Made by a program: the position numbers and the translations under genes. From Nematopogon swammerdamellus (Eukaryota > Arthropoda > Insecta > Lepidoptera > Adelidae): a DNA stretch of 64,000 bases. The stretch covers positions 19,357,151-19,421,150 of the forward strand of contig OX336353.1 of assembly GCA_946902875.1 (NCBI GenBank), read 5' to 3'. Within the stretch, counting starts at the first letter, position 1; every line of letters begins with the position of its first letter. The notes under the pieces are model-generated. The model had not been told where the DNA came from and did no database searches. It saw only the letters and a list, made by a program, of their open reading frames with translations. Shown one piece after another: positions 10,552 through 20,639 of this stretch.

Positions 10552-10751
10552 CTCGCATTTGATGAAATGATGATGAATAAAAAATGTCAATACAGAAAAT
10601 AGTCTGGCTTGCGTGAGAGGAAGCAGCCATGATTGTGACATGATCCAGAGACAACGGAGTGTCTTTACCCCTCCGTCCCTCCCCCAGTAGTCGCACGTCT
10701 CTCCTCTGAAGGCCCGTTTACACTCTGCCAGTGTTTTGAACTCGAGTATAA

Positions 10752-10850
10752 TGTCACGACTGTTTCCCAATATGCAGTTGGCAGAGACAGCGGATCTCCA
10801 TTTACCAGGACCCTGACACACCTCTTGCGCCTCTTCACCACTATTTGCTT
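10752..10850 (-). repeat. LINE 3-prime fragment
   Basis: Resembles the 3-prime coding end of the LINE at 3402 on the minus strand, with GTCACGACTGTTTCCC, then GAGACAGCGGATCTCC and CCTGACACACCTCTTGC. It is degenerate and lacks the rest of the element. Confidence 0.55.
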
Positions 10851-11103
10851 AATTATTTATTGCACACGTTGTTTCTAGAATGAGTGGTTCCGTCTGTGCG
10901 GAAAGAGGAACTAACATTATTATTTTTATATGGAAAACAAATGTCAAACTCATTTTAATACAAATGGATCAACGTGTCGTGATACTTTCTTTGCAATTAC
11001 TTTCTTTGTACTTTGCAATTTTTTTTTCAGTATTTCATTCTAATTTCGCAAATATTTTTAACGTCGTATTTACTTTACACAAGGGTATACTTTTGATTAG
11101 GTA

Positions 11104-11228
11104 AGGTTGACTGTAAGAAATCTCTGTAAGGGATAAGTCCGCCTTTGCACCTTATGTAAATTTTCTTATGCATTTGTTACTGTTTAATGTTTACTTGAGC
11201 AATAAAGAATTTTCAATCTATCTATCTA
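11104..11228 (+). repeat. LINE 3-prime UTR
   Basis: Contains GGTTGACTGTAAGAAATC, then GGGATAAGTCCGCCTTTG and GCAATAAAGAATTTTC, ending in CTAT repeats. This block is a common 3-prime terminus of non-LTR elements in moths and butterflies. A diverged relative is at 42405-42490. Confidence 0.65.
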
Positions 11229-11418
11229 CTTTTTTGGATCTCTCTGGTAGTTTCTAAGCATAACCATAATAAGGTAGTTCGATCATAACCCGCATGGAAT
11301 ATTTTGAATCCAATTTTCATTGCGGTTCTGATCCGCCAGTCTGATAATTGTGTGTGCATTTTCTTTCACATTATGTACTTATATAATATTACGTATTTCA
11401 ATTGTAACCGGCACGTGT

Positions 11419-11885
11419 ATACAGGGTGTATCAGGATAGGTTTGAGAAACTTCAGGAATAGAAAGTACTCATTATTAGAAGAAAAAAATCCTTATCACTC
11501 AAATCGAAATTCCGTTGTTTTTTTGTCACACAAAGGTTGGAAATTGTAATAAAAACTCGATGGACAGTGAGACTGGAGAGTGCAGTGAACTAATTCAGTC
11601 CTCTTTTTCTTTTGAGGTCATTGAACTTTCAATGCTTGGAATTTACACGCAGTTCAATTGTCTAGTTATGTATGCAACCTACCGATTTTTATTCATGAGT
11701 TAGAATTTATTTTTTATTTAATAAAGGCGGACGTAACCATCCACCAAATCTTGAAGTATAGATTTTCACCAAAAAGTACTGTAAAATGATCGAATCTGGG
11801 AAAAAGTTTCAGAGCTTTTCGTCTTCAAATATGGGCCCCTTTCGAACCCTGAAGTTTCGAAATCCTATCCCAAAACACCCTGTAT
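11419..11885. mobile_element. MITE with ACAGGGTGT termini (1)
   Basis: The left end ACAGGGTGTATCAGGATAGG and the right end CCTATCCCAAAACACCCTGT are inverted. The homology extends about 38 bp to the CTTCAGG block with several mismatches. TA flanks both ends, compatible with TA target sites as in Tc1/mariner elements. There is no long ORF. A second element with the same terminal 9 bases but a different interior is at 13251. Confidence 0.75.
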
Positions 11886-11954
11886 AACCTGGTTATTTAA
11901 AGAAAGGGATTGAAAATAGCGGCGGCGTCTTACAGCTGTAAAGTCGGCCGGCAT

Positions 11955-12185
11955 TTTTTTTTTTTGAAAGTAAGAAAGAAAGAAAGAAATGATTTTTATT
12001 TTCTCTTAATTAATCCTTAAAATAACAACGGTACAAAAACTAAAAGAGAAGAGAAAAAAGGACAGGCGCAGCCTTTGCCGCACACACCCACTCGCTCCGA
12101 GCTGGGAGTGTGCGGCGCTGAATTTAAGCCTGCCCCACAGTTTTTTCATAGTAATCTTTTCTTATTTGCAAATGTTTGTCTTGGA
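11955..12185 (-). repeat. Probable LINE 3-prime end with TTTC tail
   Basis: On the minus strand a GC-rich stretch (GTGGGGCAGGC, GCGCCGCACACTCCCAGC) leads into AT-rich DNA and AATAAAAATCATTTC. It closes with TTTC repeats. The layout is that of a LINE 3-prime UTR; no recognisable coding sequence is present. Confidence 0.45.
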
Positions 12186-12259
12186 ACAATCACTTTATTT
12201 TCTTCAGACGGCAATACTGTATGAGCGAGAGGCAAATAGGAGCGCCGTCATTTTTAATC

Positions 12260-12392
12260 AATTTTTTTTATGGATAGCGCGACATGTGGTATCGTTTCAC
12301 CTACAAGTAGGTGTCTAACGTTGCTCACGGACATTCTGTGATGCACGGGGATTACGAATTCCATGCCGGCCTGACAGGAGCCTTTTCACGTA
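12260..12392 (-). repeat. LINE 3-prime UTR fragment
   Basis: Diverged copy of the 3-prime end at 2906 and 29486, with poly-T, a GACATGTGG block, GTGTCTAACG and CCATGCCGGCCTGACAGG. It directly precedes the TTAGG tract. Confidence 0.55.
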
Positions 12393-12403
12393 GTTAGATT
12401 TAG

Positions 12404-12442
12404 GATAGGTTAGGTTAGGTTAGGTTAGGTTAGGTTAGGTTA
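12404..12442. repeat. (TTAGG)n tract
   Basis: About seven consecutive TTAGG units after one imperfect unit. TTAGG is the usual insect telomere repeat, so this is an interstitial telomere-type tract. A plain microsatellite is equally possible given its short length. Confidence 0.8.
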
Positions 12443-12725
12443 ATAACACAATTTCCGGTTGGATAAAACATCAGGATATTCGAACGCGAACAGAATCATG
12501 GGCACGACCGCTCTAGTGAGTAACTAAAGCTTAGCTACTTGACTAAACTACTTTACAAAACACTTGCCACCGTGTAAATGGATCTTTAGGCATTTTCTAC
12601 ACTGGAGCTCGCATTTTCCAACAGCACATATAATTTTGTGCGAGTTTTGAAATGTCGAATAAATTCAGAATATAAATAAATATTTTGAAATGTATTTCAA
12701 ATTTCCATGTTTTTGTAATTTGTGT

Positions 12726-13050
12726 CAGCCTCGGTAGCTCAGCGGTGTGGTCGGTTGACTGTTGTTAAGCAACCGTAAGCGCGGTCAGTACTTAGATGGG
12801 TGACCGCTAGACCGGTTGGAGGCTGACCGTGGTTCGGATTCCACGTAAAACTGTAGGTCCCTTCCATTCTTACCTTACTAGGTGGTAGCTTTTGTCCCGC
12901 CCGGGTTGATACCACCACCACACTGAATGAAACGTTGGTCGAAACGGCTGTGTAAATAGATCGTGTTTTCAGTCCAGTTCAGTATAGCCGGCAAGACCGA
13001 AATGAAACACTGACATGGCACCTAGTTCACCAAGGTGTAATGGGCCGAAA
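12726..13050 (+). mobile_element. Family A SINE, 3-prime end altered
   Basis: Head with TAGCTCAGCGGTG, 5S-like segment GGTCAGTACTTAGATGGG and B-box-like region CGTGGTTCGGATTCCACG. The stem pairs here are GTGG/CCAC rather than GAGG/CCTC. The body is present, but the last part of the tail is lost after AATGGGCCGAAATCG, where the inverted copy begins. Confidence 0.75.
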
Positions 13051-13059
13051 TCGAAAAAT

Positions 13060-13179
13060 ACCTAGTAAGGTAAGACGGAAAGGGACCTACAGTTTTACGT
13101 GGAATCCGAACCACGGTCGGCCGCTAACGGTCGAGCCATCCGAACACGATCGACAGTCGACCGAGCTACGGAGGCTGAC
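13060..13179 (-). mobile_element. Family A SINE head, inverted partner
   Basis: Reverse-complement of the first 120 bp of family A, from CCTAGTAAGGTAAG to the GAGGCTGAC end. Together with the copy at 12726 it forms a fold-back arrangement with outward heads. The 5S segment is partly lost. Confidence 0.7.
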
Positions 13180-13250
13180 GATAGTGAAAACAATTTTTTT
13201 TCCAATTTCTCCACCGTTTAATCGCTAAAGCCGTTCAGACAGTTTGACAT

Positions 13251-13702
13251 ATACAGGGTGTAAAAACGGCGAGTACATTAAATTTAGGAAATGAATATTG
13301 GGATCAAGAGTAACAAAAAAGTCAAATAACTTTTTTAATCCCTTTAAATAAAAAGTTACAGTTTTCATACAAACTAATTGATTATTTTAGTGTAAAAATG
13401 ATCTAATTACAACAGGGCGTCGCGGAGGGGGGAAGAGCGGGTGAGACGTGAGCGCCTCGGACGGAGGTGTTGGCGGGAGGGGCGGGGGTTAGCTTTGTGA
13501 GTGGAGGACTGGAGGTCGGCAGGCGGAGGGTGCGGGGCGGCAACAACGAGTTAAATTACACTAGACGAAAACATACATTTCAAAAATTCTTATCTCGAAA
13601 ACTAGACACTTTAGAGAAAAACTTTATTTGATTTTTTGTCTAGGAAAAACATGAGGATTGCGCTGGCGAAATTAATGTACTCGCCGTTGTAACACCCTGT
13701 AT
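13251..13702. mobile_element. MITE with ACAGGGTGT termini (2)
   Basis: The left end ACAGGGTGTAAAAACGGCGA and the right end TCGCCGTTGTAACACCCTGT are inverted over about 28 bp, continuing to GTACATTA on each side. TA flanks both. The centre (13420-13550) is an unusually G-rich, purine-rich block set in AT-rich arms. No ORF is present. Confidence 0.8.
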
Positions 13703-14094
13703 AGGATCATTAAAAACCTCTGTAAATACCGCTGCAAGCCGGGCAAACGCTGTTCGTCATAAAATTCGATTATCTCCACTTCGACAGAGCACTATCAAAT
13801 CGAAATCCTTAAAAGGCATGAAAATTGCTACATCGTACGGTGTCAGTCGGTATTAGAATCGACGTATCGCTGTCACAAGCAATTACTGACAATGGATAAT
13901 TATTATCAGGTAAAGCGTTACCAGGACAGGCGGCCATTGTTACGCGATAGGCCCGCTGCGGTTTCATGTCCGACAAACTGCTTGAGGCGTGTGAACGTTC
14001 CAATTTCAAATTTTTATTCCGTTGAGTCCGTATGAATATTTTGGTAGTGGTACGCAACGGTTTTAGCGAAGAACCAACTTTTTGCTTCGAATAA
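13703..14094. other. No gene recognised
   Basis: I see no repeat family or convincing frame in this stretch. Confidence 0.4.
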
Positions 14095-14693
14095 AATGTA
14101 TGTACTGCTAAAATATAACGGAAAATAAAAGGGAACGTCTGTCTGTATGTATGTATGTATGAAGTAAAATCCGGAACCGCTGAACAGATTTAGATGCGGT
14201 TTGCAACAATGGAAAGAGCAGTTCTTGAGGCTCACTATAGGCTACATTACATATATAAGGTCTTTCAATAGTAGATAACGATACGCTAAGGGGTGTATGT
14301 GTATCAGATACTGATCACGTTCCCATAGATTTTTTTTCGATATAAACAACCTACTCACTCTTCAAATTTAATACGTGAAGTGCGCGTATTTCACCTTATA
14401 AGTATGTTTTTTATATAGTAAAAAAAATTGGTATGGGACCGTGGTCAGTATCTGATACACATGCATACACCCCTTAGCGTATCGTTACCTAACCATTGAA
14501 AGACCTTATATACCATAACGCTAAATAGCCTTAGGGCTGAGCAGTATCAAAGAAAGTATAGTATGAGCGGGAAAGAGAGAGAGAGAGAGAGAGAGATAAT
14601 ATAAGAGCGCTCGTCTATTATAATATTTGCGTTTAAATCGGATTTGCTATTAAACCGAGTCTACCGCGAGCGAAGCCGCGGGCAAAAGCTAGT
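14095..14693 (+). mobile_element. Helitron-like 3-prime part carrying a nested MITE
   Basis: It ends with the hairpin CCGCGAGCGAAGCCGCGG, a 7-base spacer region, then CTAG followed by T. This is the classic Helitron 3-prime arrangement. Upstream lie ATAATATTTGCGTTTAAATC and a (GA)n tract at 14573-14596. The left part has CTGTCTGTATGTATGTATG and AACCGCTGAACAGATTTAG. The MITE at 14257 interrupts it. No Rep or helicase ORF is present, so the element is non-autonomous. Confidence 0.65.
14257..14506. mobile_element. MITE with AAGGTCTTTCA termini (1)
   Basis: The left arm AAGGTCTTTCAATAGTAG through GATACGCTAAGGGGTGTATG and CAGATACTGATCACG is inverted at the right end, giving arms of about 70 bp. 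ATATA flanks each side, so a TATA-type target duplication is likely. Its sister copy is at 14882. Confidence 0.8.
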
Positions 14694-14881
14694 AAAGTCT
14701 AGAAACTTGAAAGTATGCATATGCATAAGAGTTCCTTCTCTAACGTAGGTGAGCACTAAGAAAGGATCTTTGAAAATGCATCCCATTATAAGGTTAAATA
14801 GGGGAATAAAATTTGTATTGAAGTTGATAATGTTTGAAGATATAAACATGGAAATTGGCGTTTTTTTATTTCTGTTTATAT

Positions 14882-15149
14882 AAGTTCTTTCATTAGTAGG
14901 TAACGATACGCTAAGGGGAGTATGTGTATCAGATACTACTGATCACGTTCCCCATACCAATTATTTTTTTTACGATATAAAAAACCTACTCACTCCTCAA
15001 ATTTAATACGTGAAGTGCGCGTATTTCACCTAAATAAGTAGGTTTTTTATATCGTAAAAAAAAATTATGGGTGCGTGATCAGTACTGATACACATACACC
15101 CATTCCCTTAGTTAGCGTATCGTTACGTTACCTACTAATGAAAGACCTT
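14882..15149. mobile_element. MITE with AAGGTCTTTCA termini (2)
   Basis: Same family as 14257. The arms contain GATACGCTAAGGGGAGTATG and the inverse near 15105-15149. The inner region shares ACGTGAAGTGCGCGTATTTC. TATATA lies at the right edge. Confidence 0.8.
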
Positions 15150-15154
15150 ATATA

Positions 15155-15284
15155 TAAAAGTCCGTTTTTTGGAAATTCATCTCCTAAGCGGGATGGAGGG
15201 AGAGAGAGGGAGATAATATTTTGCTTTGACTCAAATTAAGCATAACCTACAATATCGCGAGCGAAGCCGCGGGCGAAAAGCTAG
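15155..15284 (+). mobile_element. Helitron-like 3-prime end
   Basis: Contains GGAGAGAGAGGGAGATAAT, then the hairpin CGCGAGCGAAGCCGCGGG and the terminus GAAAAGCTAG followed by T. As at 14095, it directly follows a copy of the TATA-flanked MITE. Confidence 0.65.
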
Positions 15285-15584
15285 TAATCAAATAGCTGTT
15301 GAATTTAATTTCACGCCGTAAATAACATGCGCCATTATATGATTTGCTGTCAAACATTTTGTTTCCAAACGTGGCCTGGACACGAATAGAAGTTGCGGTC
15401 GGTAGCTGTCACGGCGGCGGCGCGGCGGCGTCTGCTGCCCCGATAACGTTTTGTGGATCATTCACGCTTATTTTCCCGTCAATCATACCGCTTTCACGAT
15501 TTCCGACAACCGCTTACACTAAGTTTGTGGTCGTATTAATATTTTAGTGGCTATAGTTGTCTTGAGGGGGTGACAACTTGTGTA
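15285..15584. other. No gene recognised
   Basis: Includes a small GC-rich patch at 15408-15440 (GGCGGCGGCGCGGCGGCG). The ORF that spans it has no recognisable domain. Confidence 0.4.
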
Positions 15585-16013
15585 CAACACACACACACCA
15601 CACGCAATATCCCGACAATCGGGGTAAGCAGATTAAGCGGTGTTGTGCTGCAAGTACAATTACAGCACAAAACCGACAACCACGTTTAGCAAAGTATTCG
15701 GATAAGATTAGACTATCAGGCGGCAAGTAAGGCACGTAGGCCCACCTGCTACACGACTCGGTGGAAGGACTGTGCGCCAAGGTGAGAGGTGGCTAACCTG
15801 TCGCCCTTATGCACGGCATCTTGTCCTTATCCCTTAGTCGCCTTTTACGACATGCACGGGGAGAGACATGCAGTGGGACTATTCTTATAAGTACCGACCC
15901 CACACAGTACTATTCTTCCTAATAATGATGCAGTAGGAATATTCGTATTAAGTACCGACCCCACACAGTAGGTACTATTCTTATTAAGTAACGACCCCAC
16001 CCAGTACGAAAGT
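15585..16013 (-). repeat. Family B element with repeated head
   Basis: A full B copy at 15585-15911 with the hairpin. Its head end (TTAAGTACCGACCCCACACAG) is then repeated twice more at about 15940-15972 and 15977-16008. The triplication of the terminus is unusual among the copies here. Confidence 0.75.
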
Positions 16014-16351
16014 AGTGTAGATTCAATTTTGTTTTATTTTCTTTTAAATTCGTATCTAATCAGAAAACAACAAAATTACTAAATCTATCAGCAGTATTCA
16101 GCTACTTTCTTTCTTTAACAAATACTATGTATACACATAATTTACAATCAATGATTAATTCTTCGGATAAAACCGGCCTCCGCATGGCGCGACGCGAGGC
16201 GCGCTTATCGGCAGAAAGTAATCTCCTACGCACACCTCCGATTGACGCAGTGGGCATTGTCAAATTGCGTTTATCAATACTAAGGCGTCTGACAACTTTC
16301 TCATTTGAATTAATTCTATGAATTAAACTTGGGGAATTTATTTATTAGCAA
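16014..16351. other. No gene recognised
   Basis: No repeat family seen. A short open frame contains basic residues but no motif. Confidence 0.4.
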
Positions 16352-16622
16352 GTGTAAAGTTATCGGTGTTGTGCTGCAGGGATTCTGATAAATTACAGCA
16401 CAACACCGACCAACACGTTTCGCAAAGTACGGGTACAATCACACAAGATAATATCAAGCAACAAGTAAAGGAACGAAGACCCAGCTGCTGCATGACTCGG
16501 TGGAAGGATCGTGCCAAGGTCAGAGGTGGTTATCCAGTCGCCCTTTAGCACGGCATCTGGTGCTTATCCCTTAGTCGCCTTTTCGGAGAGAGATGCATTA
16601 AAGTAACGGCCAAACACGGTAA
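16352..16622 (-). repeat. Family B element
   Basis: B copy lacking the extreme 3-prime end. The hairpin CGGTGTTGTGCTGCAG/TACAGCACAACACCG is intact, and the head is diverged, with part of the GACATGCACGG block deleted. Confidence 0.75.
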
Positions 16623-16630
16623 AGGATTTA

Positions 16631-16688
16631 TTTTCAAATTTCGAATTTCGAAACGTACCAACGTTCCGAAATTCGAAATTTGAAATGT
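16631..16688. repeat. AT-rich inverted repeat
   Basis: TTTCAAATTTCGAATTTCG pairs with CGAAATTCGAAATTTGAAA around the short centre ACGTACCAACGT. No wider element is visible. Confidence 0.55.
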
Positions 16689-16799
16689 GAAAATCACACA
16701 CATAGTTGACTATAGCACGTCAAAATAATTCACAATTGTATCTGTTCGCTGTCTTCTTGCTTCCCAGTTCTTTATAAAAACATGTTTTTAAATATTCAT

Positions 16800-17070
16800 T
16801 TCTGCGTTGGAAAGTAAAATTCGCGTTAGTCGGTTTAATAGAAAATCCGATTTAAACGCAAATATGACAATAAACGGTTGCATCTCTTATTTTATCTTGC
16901 TCTCCCGTCCATACTACACTTTCTTTGATACTGCTTAGCCCCAAGACAATTTATCGTGATGGGATATAGCCTATAGTGAGCCTCAAGAAATACTCTCTAC
17001 ATATTGGTGTAAACCGCATCAAAATCTGCTCAGTGGTTCTGGAGTTTACCTTAAACATACATACAGACAC
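16800..17070 (-). mobile_element. Helitron-like internal/3-prime part
   Basis: Minus-strand counterpart of the region at 14095-14693 (shared AGCCTATAGTGAGCCTCAAG and CGATTTAAACGCAAAT). The terminal hairpin itself is missing because the match breaks near GTCGGTTTAATAG. Confidence 0.5.
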
Positions 17071-17473
17071 GTTCCGTTTTATAAAAAGTGGAGATGGAGA
17101 TAGAGAAGAGGGTAGAGAAGAAGATAAGAGAAGATGTAGAGTGTACAGCGAACAGTGACTTTAAGTCAGTTCACAATAACCATTGCGTTGCTCCACAACG
17201 CATGGACGCACGCGCCACCTAGCAGCGGTCGGCGGTGTCTGAGGTCACTCGCTATCTCTCCGCTAGATGGCGTTGGCGGGGCCGTGTGGGTGGCCCGCCT
17301 GTGGCACTCTCCGTTCTCGGACTATAGTGCGGGCGACCTCCTCATGTGACTTTGTTAATAAAATAATGTATGAACCATCTTCGAGTAAACCCTGCGAAGT
17401 TTCTTGCTGGCTCTTTTTTGTTTGTGTAATCGAACCGGATTGTAAAAGCTAAACAAATTCAAGCGTAGTGTAC
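17071..17473. other. Unidentified, with polyadenylation-like end
   Basis: A (GGAGATAGAGAAGA) purine-rich part is followed by a GC-richer block and TTTGTTAATAAAATAATG. It could be a piece of an LTR or a retroposon UTR; no decisive motif is present. Confidence 0.3.
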
Positions 17474-17694
17474 TAGAGTGTTTTCATTTTACGAAGGCAC
17501 GAGGGGTACGAGGTAGGAAGTGGTTCGAGAGGCGACCGCGCGCAGCTCAGTAGAGAACGAACTCGGTGCCCGGTCGGTACACGTTTCCGCGTCGCTCCGT
17601 CGAACGGAGTCGTTCCCTACTGACCTCCGCGCGGTCTCACACCACTTCCTACCTAATACCCCTTGTGCCTTCGTAAAATGAAAACACTGTACTA
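17474..17694. mobile_element. Foldback MITE, GAGTGTTTTC termini (second copy)
   Basis: Same termini (TAGAGTGTTTTCATTTTACG and its inverse) and same internal blocks as at 10323, but in the reverse orientation. The inner arms contain CTCAGTAGAGAACGAACTCG and GGAGTCGTTCCCTACTG. Confidence 0.8.
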
Positions 17695-17971
17695 TACGAA
17701 TGATGAATAAAGAATAATAATTAGAGAGTGGGTTTGTGTGTCAACTCCAGCGCGTTACCAATTCCACCATCAGGTCGATGACGTATTTTCTCAAAATTTT
17801 ACAGTTGCATCTATCTTCCATTAGTAGGCATGACGCAATCTCTTGCGTTCAGTCACCTTGCATGATTCCATATTGAATCTTACGCTGTCGTCACCAAAGT
17901 CTTATTTGGCATCGGACACTAGAAGGTGACTTGAGATTTTTAATATTTTATTTTTATGTTAGTACTAGGCT

Positions 17972-18270
17972 CAGCCTCGGTAACTCAGTGGTGCGGCCAG
18001 TCGCCTGTCGGTCGTGATCGTAAGCACACCTGGTCGCGTTCAGAACTTGGATGGGTGATCGCTCGACCGTTGGAGCCTGACCGTGGTTCGGATTGCACGT
18101 AAAACTGTAGGTCCCTTCCCTTCTTACTTTACTAGGTGGTAGGGTTTATTTAACCCGCTCGTGTTGATACCACCGCTCTGAATGAAAGCACCGACATGGG
18201 ACCTAGTACACCAAGCTGTTATGTGCTGGCATCGTGGATGTAGTAGGTGATGTAGCCAACCGTGTCTATA
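17972..18270 (+). mobile_element. Family A SINE, diverged copy
   Basis: Shows TAACTCAGTGGTGCGG, a decayed 5S segment (TTCAGAACTTGGATGGGTGA) and the CGTGGTTCGGATTGCACG arm. The body has an internal deletion of about 80 bp after ACCACCGCTCTGAATGAAAG. Confidence 0.75.
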
Positions 18271-18977
18271 TTTTGTATTTTTATATTTGTGCGAAAATCA
18301 TTCGGGGGCAATACATATTGCACTTGAACTCGTAACAATTTATAAATTAAATTCGAAACACCCACTCAAAACACTCCACTCAGAGCCCAATCACGACAAG
18401 GAACTTACTTAGAATATTGGATATATAGGTATGCAAAATATTTCCCTTACATAAAATCCATTTCAATTTTCCAATTGTCATAATTAAAATCATTGCGACT
18501 TGCGCGACCTTCCTCATTTTGCTGATATATGTGGTTTTTATGTGCGCTACTTAGAAACTGAGCGTTGACCATTTTCCCGGTACATGTTTCGTGTCGGTGA
18601 CGTCATATTTTAGCTTACATGCATTCCACCTCGTACCATATGAGTAAGACGTGATTCCACGTCAAAAGAAAATTGAGAAACCATTAAGAGTCCGCCCGTA
18701 CTCCACACATTCCCCCTCGAACGCAGTTTGATTGTCGATTTGTTAAGATGCGATATATTATCAGGCGATAGATGGCACTTTTCCGCTCCGGCTACAATCT
18801 CCGGTAATCTTTGTGTGTCGCATCGCAACCGACGCAACAGCGACTTACAATTACACAATACTTGCTAGATGAAGGAAAAATGAGTTCGTTGAAAGTTGTT
18901 TTAAAATTCTGTAGCCATCGACGCTAACTTGCCTGCTTTGGTAGCTCAATAAAGCGCCTAGCTGTCATTTCTTCTCT
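18271..18977. other. No gene recognised
   Basis: A minus-strand frame at 18610-18858 has no start context, splice signals or domain I can name. Confidence 0.4.
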
Positions 18978-19220
18978 TACATACGACACGCTGTATCCCG
19001 AAAATTGGGGTAAGCAGAGTAATCGGTTTTGTGCTGCAGGTACTCTTGTAAATTACAACACAACACCGACCACCACGTTAAGCAATGTATTAGGACAAGA
19101 AAACTATTTAAACAGCAAGTAAGGCACGAAGACCCACCTGCTGCATGACGCGTTGAAAGGACCGTGCATAGGTGAGGGGTGGCTATCCTGTCGCCCTTTA
19201 GCGTGGCACCTTGTCCTTTC
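18978..19220 (-). repeat. Family B element, 3-prime two thirds
   Basis: The hairpin half and middle are present. The head is replaced after CTTGTCC. The hairpin is weakened by changes on both sides (GGTTTTGTGCTG, TACAACACAACACCG). Confidence 0.7.
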
Positions 19221-19281
19221 TCTTTCCTCTTAAATTTTTTAAATATATCTTCAAAATCCAAGAAAATCTATTCTTAAACAG

Positions 19282-19336
19282 GGTTAATATAAAGAAGATG
19301 CGTCGCTACGGGACGCATCTTCTCTATATTAACCCT
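19282..19336. repeat. Hairpin, about 24-bp arms
   Basis: GGTTAATATAAAGAAGATGC pairs with GCATCTTCTCTATATTAACC around GTCGCTACGGGAC, with one mismatch. The right arm lies inside the first unit of the 150-bp tandem duplication. Confidence 0.65.
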
Positions 19337-19600
19337 AACCTAATGTTGAGGCGGTGCATGTCGTTTTTGTTACGTTTCGTTTCGAGCCGAGTGTTCACGA
19401 AAGGAGCCAAAGGAGCCAGGAAGGAGCCAGGAAGTCTTTCAGGTGTCAAACGTCGCTACGGGACGCATCTTCTCTATATTAACCCTAACCTAATGTTGAG
19501 GCGGTGCATGTCGTTTTTGTTACGTTTCGTTTCGAGCCGAGTGTTCACGAAAGGAGCCAAAGGAGCCAGGAAGGAGCCAGGAAGTCTTTCAGGTGACAAA
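19301..19600. repeat. Two-unit tandem duplication, 150 bp
   Basis: Units 19301-19450 and 19451-19600 differ at one base by reading (GTGTCAAA against GTGACAAA). Because 150 is a multiple of three, the open frame across them repeats a 50-residue segment exactly. I do not regard that frame as a gene. Confidence 0.85.
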
Positions 19601-20639
19601 CGCCGCAAATCAAGCAAGGCAATCGAGAAGGGTTGTAGGCTGTCGGGCTGCGCTAACAACGGTCGGTGTAAGCAACAAATATACGGCGCACAGCCCCTCC
19701 CACTACAAGGTGGCGTTCTTCGCTACGCTAGCGACATCTAGGCGACAAATTGCTACATGGTCTCACTCAACAGTAGAATTAAAATAACAAATCAAAAACC
19801 TAAACTTATTACGAATAAAAGCTTGTTTTTGAAAAGGTTTTTTTATTTATTATTTTATTTTGTGATTTTCAGTAATTTTTTTGTTGTTTTTTACAAATTT
19901 GAGCATACTCGATTGTATTGTCACCAGCGCCAAAGGTGTGTGCAAAATTTCAGCTCAATCGCTTGGGTGGAACTGGTTTAAAATTAAATTGCAAAATTTG
20001 ACCCGCACATACTAACAGCCCACATACTAAGAGGTGACGTTAAATACGCCACGTCACCGTCATTTTTACGTTCATCGTCACCGATAAGTATGTAGTTTTG
20101 TGCGGGGAGAGGGGTCGAGGGGTCGAGGCGTCGAGGGGAGAGGGAGAAGAGAGGAGAGAAAGGGGAAGTGGGGAAGTGGGAGAAGTATAACTTCCATCCA
20201 ACCCAAGAAAATAAGTACAGTACACGCACCCATTTTTTTTTCTTCCAGTGTTCTGCAGTTAATGATGTTAAAAAAGTCAATTTAACGAACACTGACGACC
20301 ATATCGGCCGCATAGAGCAGTTAACGTCCGTAGCAAACCCGATAAATCAGTGCAAGAGGCTACAAATATCAAGCCAATTTATAGAAACATCATAAAATAC
20401 CATGGAAGTGATCACCCAGAAGCGCCATTGTCATACATTGACACTTTACCTTGTTACCAACAATTGGTGTGCATGCACTCAATTTGCAACAAACAAAAGA
20501 TACGTTATATATAAGCAAGTTTGACTTAGATCACCGAGCTAAATACTATAAGAGGCAAAGCGCGATGACGCTTGTTACCTGTCAGTAAACACGCGTGCGT
20601 GCCTTCTCGAATACCTACATACCAATGACTTGCGGACAA
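19601..20639. other. No gene recognised
   Basis: The sequence after the duplication includes GCGACATCTAGG and a GGGGTCGAGG-rich patch at 20107-20170. No domain or family is recognised. Confidence 0.4.

Noticed and set aside
19211..19741. A 176-codon open frame
   Set aside because: Its length comes from the 150-bp tandem duplication, which repeats an arbitrary reading. The start lies in a decayed B element.
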